A stretch of DNA of 64,000 nucleotides from Bifidobacterium bombi DSM 19703 (GCF_000737845.1 NZ_ATLK01000001.1:1240001-1304000); one strand, 5' to 3'; positions 53,479 to 61,120 are shown, counted from the first letter of the stretch. Notes: generated from the sequence alone by a model not told the origin. Made by a program: numbers and translations.

Positions 53479-53515
53479 GAGGGGTTCCGAATAGACCAAG
53501 TATCCAGAACCCCTC
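53479..53515 (+). terminator. Hairpin after the 32-residue ORF
   Basis: GAGGGGTTC (53479-53487) pairs with GAACCCCTC (53507-53515). Downstream is not T-rich, so it may only attenuate transcription into the next two genes. Confidence 0.45.
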
Positions 53516-53542
53516 CATCCCAATCATATCCCATGAAACATC

Positions 53543-53698
53543 ATGAAGACAAAAACACTGATAGGCATCGCCGGCATCGCGTGCGGCGTGGCCGCTCTCG
53601 TGTGCAGCTTCTCGAGGCTGCCATGGACGGGAGGACTGCTGGGGCTCGCCGCGGGCGTACTGTGCCTCGACCTCGCAATCCGCAGGGACGACGAATGA
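53543..53698 (+). CDS. 51-residue membrane protein
   Basis: Codes for MKTKTLIGIAGIACGVAALV and a second hydrophobic segment (GGLLGLAAGVLCLDLAI) separated by FSRLPWTG, ending RRDDE: a two-helix hairpin protein. No clear Shine-Dalgarno. Its stop overlaps the next start in ATGA, good evidence that it is translated. Unknown function. Confidence 0.55.
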   Translation: MKTKTLIGIAGIACGVAALVCSFSRLPWTGGLLGLAAGVLCLDLAIRRDDE

Positions 53699-53883
53699 CC
53701 GCACACTACCTCAGCATCACGCAGATAGCCGACATGCTCGGCATCGCCAAAGGGGCGCTCGCGGGATACAGGCTCCCCGAACCCGACGCGACCATCGGCC
53801 GTACCCGGGGTTGGAGCGAGGACACCATCGAAAAGTGGGTCGCCTCACGTCCCGGCCACGGGGGACGACCCAAGAAACACTGA
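53695..53883 (+). CDS. Small helix-turn-helix protein (excisionase/AlpA-like)
   Basis: 62 residues: HYLSITQIADMLGIAKGALAGYRLPEPDATIGRTRGWSEDTIEKWVASRPG is the MerR-like winged HTH layout used by excisionases and AlpA regulators. It is coupled to the upstream gene by an ATGA overlap. A longer frame from 53533 shows Arg-rich shadow sequence before this ATG. As it lies mid-phage, it is more likely a regulator of flanking genes than the excisionase of this phage, though that cannot be excluded. Confidence 0.7.
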   Translation: MTAHYLSITQIADMLGIAKGALAGYRLPEPDATIGRTRGWSEDTIEKWVASRPGHGGRPKKH

Positions 53884-54046
53884 ACGTTTGTTGCCTGCGG
53901 GCAAAGGAGTAAAGCCGCAAGCAAGACTACTTGGTATGACGTGGGGCTTCGAAGCGCTCTCCATCGTTTTATAAAGCTCGGATGAAACCATCGCACGCCA
54001 CATAAATCCGCAATGACTCGGATTGCGTGAAGCTAGACGGATAACA
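53884..54046. other. Non-coding stretch with small hairpins
   Basis: No ORF. TTGCC-TGCG-GGCAA (about 53889-53902) and CGCAAT-GACTCGG-ATTGCG (about 54009-54027) are possible RNA hairpins; with the terminator at 54047 this could be a 3' UTR or a small RNA. Evidence is weak. Confidence 0.3.
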
Positions 54047-54083
54047 GTGCAGGCCCCCGGAGATAACCTTCGGAGGCCTGCAC
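54047..54083. terminator. Terminator between convergent prophage units
   Basis: GTGCAGGCC (54047-54055) and GGCCTGCAC (54075-54083) form a 9-bp stem, extended inside by CCGG/CCTTCGG pairs. It separates the plus-strand trio from the minus-strand Zn-ribbon gene. Confidence 0.75.
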
Positions 54084-54129
54084 ACTTATGACGTAGTCAT
54101 TATAGCACACTAGGGGTTCAGCCTACAAA

Positions 54130-54882
54130 TCATTGGGATTTCCTGTTGGCCTGCGTAACAAGCTCCCCAATGGGAAACTCGTAGTAGCCGCCCTCCAACT
54201 GGCTGGCGTGGACCTTGCCCCGATGCAGCCAGTTCTTGACATCCTGCCGTGTGACCCTTACGCCGGTCTGTCTGCTGACCCATTTTGCTGCTCCAGCCGG
54301 TGTTTGCGTGGTGTGGAGTTGTTGCCAGCGCTCGCGAGTGTCGGCCCGTAGACTGTCGAGGTTGACCCAGTGCCCGCACTGGCAGACCATGCCATGCTCG
54401 TCCTTGTCGGCCTCGACTTCACGCCCGCAGTTGGGGCAGCGTCCGGCGAACGGTTTGACTTTGCGTCGCTCCACACGACGGCCGATACGCTCGTTGAGAC
54501 GGACAAGATCCCGGTAGTCGTCTACCGCGTACGGGCTCTGGCAGAGCCGGGGCAGCACAGTCGTGAGTCTGCGCAGGATGTGATGCCAGTCGCCCCACAC
54601 CTGGACGGTGGCGGCTATGCTGCTGATGGCGGCCTCCGCCTCGACCTCCAAATCCCATGCCGCAATGTTGACGGGCGTGGGTGCGGTACCGTGACCATGG
54701 GCACCGACCTCATGCCCACTGAGCTTGTACTCTCTCATGGCCAGCGCGTGCAACTGCTGCATGTTGAGGCGCAGCCGGTGTATCTGACGCGCGTAGTCCT
54801 TGCGACAGGCTTGGCACAGCCGCCAGGGCTCCGATACCGGATTCCCACAGTTCCCACAGCTCCTAGATTCGTCAACCATCAT
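54130..54882 (-). CDS. Zinc-ribbon and HTH protein, possible late regulator
   Basis: 250 residues from the ATG at 54882 (ATGA overlap with the upstream small gene). N-terminal ribbon CGNCGNPVSEPWRLCQAC, a middle helical domain, a second ribbon (GRCPNCGREVEADKDEHGMVCQCG) and a C-terminal helix-turn-helix-like region (AAKWVSRQTGVRVTRQDVKNWLHRGKV then SQLEGGYYEFP) follow in order. This looks like a DNA-binding regulator. Being the last gene of the early operon, before the head genes, it may switch on late transcription; that is inference. Confidence 0.6.
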   Translation of the reverse strand: MMVDESRSCGNCGNPVSEPWRLCQACRKDYARQIHRLRLNMQQLHALAMREYKLSGHEVGAHGHGTAPTPVNIAAWDLEVEAEAAISSIAATVQVWGDWHHILRRLTTVLPRLCQSPYAVDDYRDLVRLNERIGRRVERRKVKPFAGRCPNCGREVEADKDEHGMVCQCGHWVNLDSLRADTRERWQQLHTTQTPAGAAKWVSRQTGVRVTRQDVKNWLHRGKVHASQLEGGYYEFPIGELVTQANRKSQ

Positions 54883-55055
54883 CCGCGCCCCCAAAGCGGA
54901 GCGCGGGACATCGCGTCATAACTATCGGCTATCCGCTCCAAGCTGTGAGCGATACTGACAAGCGCCAGATCACTGACACCGATCCCAGACCTCGCCAAAT
55001 CTACAGCCGACATGTCGTTAACTTTGGCGGCATTCAGCATTTCTTCAAGATTCAT
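54879..55055 (-). CDS. 58-residue prophage protein
   Basis: A short ORF with start ATG at 55055 overlapping the previous gene's stop and a stop overlapping the next ATG (ATGA). MNLEEMLNAAKVNDMSAVDL, then ARSGIGVSDLALVSIAHSLE, is helical and acidic. Overlaps at both ends are strong evidence it is translated. Function unknown. Confidence 0.6.
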   Translation of the reverse strand: MNLEEMLNAAKVNDMSAVDLARSGIGVSDLALVSIAHSLERIADSYDAMSRAPLWGRG

Positions 55056-55275
55056 TTCCGATATTTTTTTTACACATTTTTGTCTCCTTTGCTTGTCTGC
55101 GTGCCTTGCGTTCGGCCCTACGTCGTCTGGTGTAGTAATCCGGGTCTTTGGCGATGATTCTCAGATAGGTTCGGTGTTGCCGTTCCGCTTTGGAGAGCGG
55201 CGGCTCCTTACTGAGGTCCGCCTCACCGTCCCGACAGGCCCGAATGAAATCCCAATCCCATGCGCTCGCACTCAT
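55045..55275 (-). CDS. 76-residue basic prophage protein
   Basis: From the ATG at 55275 with GGGAGGAGG upstream. The sequence opens MSASAWDWDFIRACRDGEA, then DLSKEPPLSKAERQHRTYLR, and ends in a very basic helix (YYTRRRRAERKARRQAKETK). Possibly a nucleic-acid-binding accessory protein. Not recognised. Confidence 0.6.
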   Translation of the reverse strand: MSASAWDWDFIRACRDGEADLSKEPPLSKAERQHRTYLRIIAKDPDYYTRRRRAERKARRQAKETKMCKKNIGNES

Positions 55276-55382
55276 GCCTCCTCCCAACCGTCGTCCGGCC
55301 CGTCATGCCCGCCGAGCTTGTATTCGCGCATGTCCACCGTGTCGCACACCGCACGGGTCGGCTCACTTCTGCGTTTGCTCAT
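55272..55382 (-). CDS. 36-residue prophage protein
   Basis: Short ORF whose ATG (55382) lies inside the 3' end of the ASCH gene and whose TGA overlaps the next ATG (ATGA). It contains MREYKLGGHDGP; MREYKLSGHE occurs in the Zn-ribbon protein at 54130-54882. Also has one Cys and a basic start (MSKRRSEPTR). Unknown function; overlaps argue for translation. Confidence 0.5.
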   Translation of the reverse strand: MSKRRSEPTRAVCDTVDMREYKLGGHDGPDDGWEEA

Positions 55383-55770
55383 CGTCCAGCGCCCCCATCA
55401 GCGCGTCCAATCCATCCGGCAACGGCCTGCCGATACGCCGCAGACATACATAGTCAATTCCTCCGAACAGCCGGACGAACTCGGCGCGGTTGATGTCAGC
55501 GAGCGCCATGATCTTCTCGTGCTGCTCGTCGACCTTCCACGCCTCGAGCTTGTGGACGGACCCGATGCCGTCTGTTGGGGTCAGCGGTTCCGTCGTGTTG
55601 ACGCCTTCGAGTTTCCAATTACCGAGCGTGCTGCCGGTTTGCGCGTCGATGTAGCGGATCACGTCGCCGTTGATGGGTTCGGTCCGTACCTCGTAGTGTT
55701 TCGTGCCCTGCTCGATCCGCCTGTAGATGCCGGGTTCGATCTTGGCCGTGACGATCGTCAGCTGTTTCAT
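55363..55770 (-). CDS. ASCH-domain protein
   Basis: 135 residues, AAAGGAG upstream. IEPGIYRRIEQGTKHYEVRTEPINGDVIRYIDAQTG has the GxKxxExR-type basic-acid pattern of the PUA-like ASCH fold, whose members bind RNA or modified nucleotides and in some cases deaminate N4-acetylcytidine. EKIMALADINRAEFVRLFGG completes the domain. In phages it may act on host RNA or hypermodified DNA; no such function is shown here. Confidence 0.65.
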   Translation of the reverse strand: MKQLTIVTAKIEPGIYRRIEQGTKHYEVRTEPINGDVIRYIDAQTGSTLGNWKLEGVNTTEPLTPTDGIGSVHKLEAWKVDEQHEKIMALADINRAEFVRLFGGIDYVCLRRIGRPLPDGLDALMGALDDEQTQK

Positions 55771-55837
55771 GATTGCTCCTTTGTCGTTTCGTTGAATGTC
55801 CGTCCTGTTTTGGATGATCCTTTACCGCTCCCGTTCA

Positions 55838-56842
55838 TCATGCTGCCTCCCAACCGTCCGTCCCGTCATGCAGGCCCAGCCTGCCCAGTGCCGTCTGTCC
55901 GTCCATGCCCTGGTTGAGCAGGATGGCGAGGTTGACGGCGAGGTCGTCGGTGTCGGGCGTCTGTCGGTTGAGCAGGCTTAGGACGTGCTCGCAGGCGTAG
56001 CTGTGGGTGTGGGGTTTGTCTGATGGCTGGCCTCTGTCGGTCCGGCTGTCGGGTTTGGTGTCTTTGAGCCACAGCAGGTAGCGTGCGTCCCAGTCCTTGA
56101 GCTTGTGTCCTCCGCTCTTGGCCCAGAGGCGGTAGCGGTCGGCCGAGCGGGGCAGGTCGATGTTGTGGTCGGCTGCGTACTGTCGGGCTTCAGGGTTCGG
56201 CTTCCAATCGTCCGGTAGCGGGTGGCGTGCTCGAGAGTGATGGTTCTTTTTCGGGGTTTCGCCCCCTTGGGGGGCTAAAGGGGGTTTATATATATCTACG
56301 TCAGTAGATATATATATTGGTTCTTGGTTCTTGGTTCTTGGTTGTGCGTCTTCGGGGTGTCTACCAAGCGTCTTCGCAGCGTCTTCGTCGCGTCTTAAGA
56401 CGGTCTTAAGACGCTTGGTAGACGGTTCCGAGACGGTCTCATCATCTTCCGACGATGCTTCCTTGGACGTTTTCTCCTCGTCTTTTTTGGCTTTATAGCG
56501 GGCGTTACGCTCCTTACGGAGTTCGATGGACGTCTCCACCTGCTCGCGGCTGGTGTTATAGCCAAGATAGCCGTGCACCTGGTAGCCGCCATCGGTCTCG
56601 TCAAGCAGACGCAGGTCCACGAGAGCGGTGATGTCCTCCTCGGTGGCCCTCAACGTGTAGCGCAGGATGTCATGATCCACATGCCCGTCGGTGAGCTTGT
56701 CGGAGCACCACATGATCGCCATGAACCACACGTTGAGCGCATGGGGGTAGTCCTCCATCGCGTGCAGCAGCTTGGGGTTGGCATACCCGTCGTTGTACAG
56801 TTTGGCGTAGCCGCGCTCGCCTTGTTTGCGTTTGCCGGTCAT
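55838..56842 (-). CDS. Replication initiation / helicase-loader-like protein
   Basis: 334 residues from the ATG at 56842 (ATGA overlap). N-terminal domain (GYAKLYNDGYANPKLLHAMED through ITALVDLRLLDETDGGYQVHG) is the winged-helix start of phage replisome organisers; a charged linker with RTKNQEPIYI follows; the C-terminal part (LPDDWKPNPEARQYAADHNI then YRLWAKSGGHKLKDWDARYL) matches the DnaT/replication-protein C-domain that binds primosomal partners. The gene contains the decamer repeat GGTTCTTGGTTCTTGGTTCT at 56319-56341, in-frame. Confidence 0.75.
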   Translation of the reverse strand: MTGKRKQGERGYAKLYNDGYANPKLLHAMEDYPHALNVWFMAIMWCSDKLTDGHVDHDILRYTLRATEEDITALVDLRLLDETDGGYQVHGYLGYNTSREQVETSIELRKERNARYKAKKDEEKTSKEASSEDDETVSEPSTKRLKTVLRRDEDAAKTLGRHPEDAQPRTKNQEPIYISTDVDIYKPPLAPQGGETPKKNHHSRARHPLPDDWKPNPEARQYAADHNIDLPRSADRYRLWAKSGGHKLKDWDARYLLWLKDTKPDSRTDRGQPSDKPHTHSYACEHVLSLLNRQTPDTDDLAVNLAILLNQGMDGQTALGRLGLHDGTDGWEAA

Positions 56843-57141
56843 GGTCGTACCCGCGCTATCTGGTCGAGGCACTCTGCGAGCAGGGCGCGTCTTACCGGGT
56901 TGAGGCAGGTCATGAGGGTCGTCTCGTCCACGGGACCGCTGTAGGTCAATGGCAGTTCGGTGGCATCGTATTTGGCTCGCAGCTCCTGGTCGGTCATCCA
57001 AGGGCGGTCGTGGTGCACGAGACTGGGCTCGTACCATTCGAGCTCGGCATCGGAGCCGCTGGAGTCGGGTGCGACCCATCTCAGGAGCACGGTCCTCGTA
57101 CGCCTCGTAACGTATAGTCCATTGATTTTATACATGCTCAT
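56839..57141 (-). CDS. 100-residue hypothetical protein
   Basis: Not recognised. The first ATG (57141) or the one two codons on are both possible. TRRTRTVLLRWVAPDSSG is basic, ELEWYEPSLVHHDRPWMTDQ aromatic, and a leucine-rich helix ends it (NPVRRALLAECLDQIARVRP). It overlaps both neighbours and belongs to the replication unit. Confidence 0.55.
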   Translation of the reverse strand: MSMYKINGLYVTRRTRTVLLRWVAPDSSGSDAELEWYEPSLVHHDRPWMTDQELRAKYDATELPLTYSGPVDETTLMTCLNPVRRALLAECLDQIARVRP

Positions 57142-57295
57142 TGTTGGTCTCTCTGGTAGTCGTAGTCGCGCTCCTCGCGCAGATCATCGTCGCACGCAGG
57201 CACATGCCATGCCGCCCGATGTAGGGCCTGCCACAGATCGGGCAGGCCTCCTCATCGACATCGGGCGGCATCTCGTCGTGATACAGGCTCATCAT
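57128..57295 (-). CDS. Small zinc-knuckle protein
   Basis: 55 residues from the ATG pair at 57295/57292. EEACPICGRPYIGRHGMCLR has three cysteines and a histidine in zinc-binding spacing. Overlaps the next start. Function unknown; probably an accessory DNA- or RNA-binding peptide. Confidence 0.55.
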   Translation of the reverse strand: MMSLYHDEMPPDVDEEACPICGRPYIGRHGMCLRATMICARSATTTTRETNNEHV

Positions 57296-57300
57296 GGCTG

Positions 57301-57816
57301 TCAGAACTCCGGGTCGGAGCCCCACGGGTCACCCGTGTCCTGCGAGCCACTCGCGCCCTGCGAACCGCCCTGATACGCTCCGGTGCCACCGGACGCACCC
57401 CACGACGAGCCACCCTGATATCCGCCATTGCCGCCGTTGGTGTTGCCTCCATGCTGGATGCGCTGCACTTGGGCCGTCGCGTAGCGCAGGGACGGACCGA
57501 TCTCGTCGACCGTCATCTCCACGACCGTACGGTTCGTGCCATCGTTCGCCTGGTATGAGCGCTGCTGCAACCGTCCCGTGGCGATCACGCGCATACCCTT
57601 GGTCAGGCTGTTGGCACAATGGTCCGCCAAATCCCGCCAGGCCGAGCAGCGCATGAACAACGCCTGCCCATCCACCCACTGGTTCGTGTTGCGGTCGAAC
57701 ATGCGCGGGGTGGAAGCGATGGTGAAACTCGCCACGCTGCTCCCGTTTTGCAAGTTCCTGAGTTCCGGGTCCGCTGTCAGATTCCCAATGATCGTTATCG
57801 TCGTCTCACCAGCCAT
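57301..57816 (-). CDS. ssb: Single-stranded DNA-binding protein
   Basis: 171 residues from the ATG at 57816. OB fold phrases TTITIIGNLTADPELRNLQNG, VASFTIAS, FMRCSAWRDLADHCANSL and VIATGRLQQRSYQ are present; the C-terminal third is Gly/Gln/Ser-rich and ends in the acidic tip DPWGSDPEF, the usual protein-docking tail. Phage copy, next to recT, whose annealing it would assist. Confidence 0.93.
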   Translation of the reverse strand: MAGETTITIIGNLTADPELRNLQNGSSVASFTIASTPRMFDRNTNQWVDGQALFMRCSAWRDLADHCANSLTKGMRVIATGRLQQRSYQANDGTNRTVVEMTVDEIGPSLRYATAQVQRIQHGGNTNGGNGGYQGGSSWGASGGTGAYQGGSQGASGSQDTGDPWGSDPEF

Positions 57817-58721
57817 CACTTGGCCTCCTTGCCGGTCCAAGGGTCGTTCTGCTCGTCCGCGCTACTGTCACCGTCATCGGAGTGGAAGGTTTCTTTGGTT
57901 TCCGACGTGTTTTCTTCCACTACCTCTCCTTCTATCTGCGTGGATTCCGTAGGCGTGGAGGGCTGTTCCACGATCGGGTGGAAGATTTCACGGTAGTCGG
58001 GCGTGGATTCGTCCACGTTCACGGCCTGCTGCGCGTTGACCGATACCGGAAGGTACGGGAATACTCGACGGATGACGGTCTTCTTGGCCATCGCCTCGTA
58101 GTCCGACGCCCAGGGACCGTTGTTTCTGGCTTTGCTGCGCGCCCGTATTCTGTCCACCTCGCTGCGGGTCATGTGCTCGAAAACGAACCCGCCCGTCATC
58201 AGCTGTGCGTTGACGAACACGTCGGTGAGCTTGCCCGGCTCATGCGAGGCATTGGGGTTCTGACGGTATTTGAAATGCTGTCCGGTCTCGTCCTCCCAGC
58301 ATTCGAAATCGTCCCCTTCGTACACGGCTTGCGCGTGGATGCTTTTGATCTGGCCGCTACGGCGTGCCAGGTCGATGATGCCCTTATAGCCGAGGATGAA
58401 CGTGGCCTGGGTCCTGCCGTTCCTGCCGTTGCCGTAGGGCAGGATGTATGCTCTGCCCAACCCGTCCACGTCGGAGGGTTCCAACCCCAATGCGGAGCAT
58501 TGCATGAAGCAGGAGAGCACGCTTTCGGGCGTGCAGTCCGCCAGTTTGGGGTTTTTGTTGATGGTGCTGACGCACAGCTGGTAGAGCCGTTCACCGCTCA
58601 TGTTGTTGCCGATGACCGCCTGGATGCGAGGCCAGCTTTTCTCGAGCATGGTCTTGAGCTTGCCGGTCGGGCTTTTGGTCTGCAATCCTCGCGACTGCGT
58701 CTGCTGGGTGAGTTCCCCCAT
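57816..58721 (-). CDS. recT: RecT-family annealing protein
   Basis: 301 residues from the ATG at 58721, with AAAGGAGAT upstream. Anneals complementary single strands during phage recombination. LKTMLEKSWPRIQAVIGNNM, LADCTPESVLSCFMQCSALGLEP, GRNGRTQATFILGYKGIIDLA and the RVFPYLPVS region are RecT signatures. The C-terminal 60 residues are acidic. It pairs with the exonuclease next upstream and with SSB. Confidence 0.92.
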   Translation of the reverse strand: MGELTQQTQSRGLQTKSPTGKLKTMLEKSWPRIQAVIGNNMSGERLYQLCVSTINKNPKLADCTPESVLSCFMQCSALGLEPSDVDGLGRAYILPYGNGRNGRTQATFILGYKGIIDLARRSGQIKSIHAQAVYEGDDFECWEDETGQHFKYRQNPNASHEPGKLTDVFVNAQLMTGGFVFEHMTRSEVDRIRARSKARNNGPWASDYEAMAKKTVIRRVFPYLPVSVNAQQAVNVDESTPDYREIFHPIVEQPSTPTESTQIEGEVVEENTSETKETFHSDDGDSSADEQNDPWTGKEAK

Positions 58722-58743
58722 GATTATCTCCTTTGTCTTGTGT

Positions 58744-59697
58744 TTATTGGTTGATGGTCGTGATGCGCAGGGTGCGGCTGTCATACGCCTTGCGTACGGT
58801 CTGCGCGTGGTGCGAGGTCTTGTACGTGGCCTTGTACATGTCGTTGCACAATCCCTGGTGTTCGCCGATGAGGGTCTTGATCGTGGCCGCAACCTCGTCT
58901 CTGGCCGTCTTGGCTTTGCTCAGCTCCTTTGATCGCGACAAATACTCATCGCACGCACGGCGGAAGACCTCGTCGTCGGTTTGCTCGATCTGACCGTCAT
59001 CCTGCGGGTACACGTCATCGACATCGCTGCCGGTCAGTTCCGGCGGCTCATCGCGTTGGACGTAACCCCAGAACTCCTCCGCGGCCTTGATGACCGCGGC
59101 GACATCCTGCTCGTCGCGCTCGAACCGCACCTCGACCGGCTCGCCCGAACCAAGATCCGCGTAGAACACGCCCCACGTCCAACCGGTCACGGCCATGTAG
59201 TGCGTGACTTGCGCCAGATAGTAGGCCGGGGCGTGCAGACTGCCGTCGTCGGCCTGCCAGTCTTTGGCACGATACGCGTTGGCGGTCTTGATCTCCAACA
59301 CCCCGTACGACTTGGACGCCGGATCCCAGATGTACCCGTCCAGACTGGCCTGCATGCACGGATGCGCGACGCTCCTCAGGCTCATGTCCGTACCGCCTAC
59401 CACAGTCAACTCGGGATGCTCACGCCGGAACCGTTTGCGCAGCTCTCCCTCCAGCACATTGCCCCGCTGGATGGCCCACTTGCCGCTCAAGTCCTCCGGA
59501 TCAGAGCGACCGGTACGCTCCAGCCACAATGCGTACGGCGACTTGTAAGGACTCAATCCCATGATCGCCGCCATGTCACTGCCGCCGACGCCGTCATTGC
59601 GATGAGCAAGCCACTTGCCCTCACGCTCTGTCTTGGTGCGACCCTTGAACCGGGTCACCTCATAGGTTCGGTTGCTTGTCAAAATCCTATGATCCAT
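58744..59697 (-). CDS. YqaJ-type viral recombinase (exonuclease)
   Basis: 317 residues from the ATG at 59697, with AAAGGAGAG upstream. The lambda-exonuclease-like fold is marked by GVGGSDMAAIMGLSPYKSPY, QRGNVLEGELRKRF, ASLDGYIWDP (metal Asp), SYGVLEIKTANA (Glu-x-Lys) and APAYYLAQVTHYM. It resects double-strand ends so that RecT can load. 22 bases separate it from recT. Confidence 0.9.
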   Translation of the reverse strand: MDHRILTSNRTYEVTRFKGRTKTEREGKWLAHRNDGVGGSDMAAIMGLSPYKSPYALWLERTGRSDPEDLSGKWAIQRGNVLEGELRKRFRREHPELTVVGGTDMSLRSVAHPCMQASLDGYIWDPASKSYGVLEIKTANAYRAKDWQADDGSLHAPAYYLAQVTHYMAVTGWTWGVFYADLGSGEPVEVRFERDEQDVAAVIKAAEEFWGYVQRDEPPELTGSDVDDVYPQDDGQIEQTDDEVFRRACDEYLSRSKELSKAKTARDEVAATIKTLIGEHQGLCNDMYKATYKTSHHAQTVRKAYDSRTLRITTINQ

Positions 59698-59698
59698 C

Positions 59699-59866
59699 TC
59701 ACTCTCCTTTACGTGGCAATGCGGTGGGTAGTTTGACCCAGCTCGTCTTATGCGCTGGTTTGACCGCGTGATGCACCTCGCATGCCCTGATCGCATCCTC
59801 CAATGCGCAGGGTGCCGCCAGCGGGCCACACGTCTTGCAGTGCGGCAGATACTCGCTCACTGTCAC
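59699..59866 (-). CDS. 55-residue cysteine-rich protein
   Basis: A hidden ORF with a GTG start overlapping the rusA stop (GTGA) and a TGA overlapping the Shine-Dalgarno of the YqaJ gene. VSEYLPHCKTCGPLAAPCAL, then EDAIRACEV, contains four cysteines in CxxC-like spacing, so it is probably a small zinc-binding protein. Overlaps at both ends support translation. Confidence 0.55.
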   Translation of the reverse strand: MTVSEYLPHCKTCGPLAAPCALEDAIRACEVHHAVKPAHKTSWVKLPTALPRKGE

Positions 59867-60318
59867 AGGTCACCACCAGTCTCGGGATCCATGTCGCTTA
59901 TGCAGACGACCGTGTGCGGCCGGTACTCGATACCGTGATGGGTCAACTGGTCGCCTGGCTTGCGTTTGCGCAGACTGCCCTTGCGAGCGCCAGGGACCAG
60001 CTGGTCCGGCGTTATCTTGCACATGCAGGTATCAACGATCTGAGAGTCGTCCTTGTATGCGAGCCCGTTGAGTGCGTCGGTGACCAGCTTGTAGAGGTTG
60101 TCGAGGTCGGGGCGACCCTGGTGTGACATCCAAAACTCGGCATCGACGCACACTGGCCCATCCAACGGCGTCGCGTCAGGGTAGGCCTTCTTGAACTCGT
60201 CCGCCACGCGACGTTCGGCCGTCCTGGTCCTGGCTGGGGTGACTCCGTGTCCCTTATAGACTTGCGGTCGTCCCTTGGCGACGGGCTCGCCTGGGACCAG
60301 CAGTCTGTACCTGGCCAT
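59863..60318 (-). CDS. rusA: RusA-like Holliday junction resolvase
   Basis: 151 residues. VPGEPVAKGRPQVYKGHG opens the fold, and GRPDLDNLYKLVTDALNG with YKDDSQIVD supplies the conserved metal-binding aspartates. It resolves branched DNA formed in phage recombination and packaging. It overlaps its upstream neighbour by one base. Confidence 0.92.
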   Translation of the reverse strand: MARYRLLVPGEPVAKGRPQVYKGHGVTPARTRTAERRVADEFKKAYPDATPLDGPVCVDAEFWMSHQGRPDLDNLYKLVTDALNGLAYKDDSQIVDTCMCKITPDQLVPGARKGSLRKRKPGDQLTHHGIEYRPHTVVCISDMDPETGGDL

Positions 60319-60575
60319 CAGTCCACCGCCTTAACCCGTAACATGCTCTTGGGAGCCCACTGACACAACGCCGTCAGCACACCCCGCTCCCGGTCGATGG
60401 TCACGTCGGACATGTCCGGCTGCAGCAGGAGTCGGTCGAAGCGTCGGTCGTTGTTGCACACGCTTATCGTCTCCTCCAACTCCATAAACAGGTCGTGGGC
60501 GGGCATGAGCCGTCCCAGCTCGGTAAGCGGCCACCGGTAAGGCGTGCGTGGCATAAAACCGTCAGTCAACGTCAT
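60318..60575 (-). CDS. Hypothetical protein beside rusA
   Basis: About 85 residues. ATG starts at 60590 and 60575 and a TTG at 60569 (best spaced from GGTGAGGAGG) are all possible. RTPYRWPLTELGRLMPAHDL leads a mixed alpha/beta protein with MSDVTIDRERGVLTALCQW. Not recognised. Confidence 0.5.
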   Translation of the reverse strand: MTLTDGFMPRTPYRWPLTELGRLMPAHDLFMELEETISVCNNDRRFDRLLLQPDMSDVTIDRERGVLTALCQWAPKSMLRVKAVD

Positions 60576-60762
60576 CCTCCTCACCGGCATAAATCCAACT
60601 CAAACCGACACAAGCCACAATGACGCACACATAACCCGCTAATATCAGCCGGCCATCAGCCTCATGCGCTCCGGCCAGCAGCAGCACCAGACCGGTTAGC
60701 GCCAGGCACGTCATCAGCCCGATCGCGATCACACGCAACTTAGACCTGACATCACTCGTCAT
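60562..60762 (-). CDS. Two-helix membrane protein
   Basis: 66 residues: RVIAIGLMTCLALTGLVLLL and LILAGYVCVIVACVGLSWIY are membrane segments joined by GAHEADGR; tail acidic (EEDDVD). Overlaps both neighbours. Unknown role in the early operon. Confidence 0.6.
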   Translation of the reverse strand: MTSDVRSKLRVIAIGLMTCLALTGLVLLLAGAHEADGRLILAGYVCVIVACVGLSWIYAGEEDDVD

Positions 60763-61120
60763 CGGACAGCCTCGCCATCATCTCCACGCCGGCCTTGGTA
60801 AGCGCGTAACGCCCGCATTTGTTGTGCGACCGGGTCAGACCGTCCTTGTCCGCCACCCGCACGTAGCCGAGCTTGCACAGCTCGTTGAGCCGAGTGCGGA
60901 TCGTACTCTCACCCATCGGAGCCGCAGCAGGGTAGCGCTTATGCTGGATGCGCTGCGCGCACTCGGACACACGCCAAGCCTCCACGGGCTTGCCGTTAAC
61001 GCCACACACATCGCGCATCGCGGTCAACGCGAGCCTCCGCTTGGCACGCACATCCGGGCACACACCGTCAAGCCGTCCGGCCAGCATGTCATCGATCGTC
61101 AACTGCTCCACGGTCATCAT
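60752..61120 (-). CDS. Winged-helix DNA-binding protein
   Basis: 122 residues. The C-terminal half has the winged-helix layout: MGESTIRTRLNELCKLGYVRVADK with HNKCGRYALTKAGVEMMARL as wing and last helix. N-terminal part (MTVEQLTIDDMLAGRLDGVC) is acidic. Probably an early regulator or replication accessory protein. Confidence 0.65.
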   Translation of the reverse strand: MMTVEQLTIDDMLAGRLDGVCPDVRAKRRLALTAMRDVCGVNGKPVEAWRVSECAQRIQHKRYPAAAPMGESTIRTRLNELCKLGYVRVADKDGLTRSHNKCGRYALTKAGVEMMARLSDDE

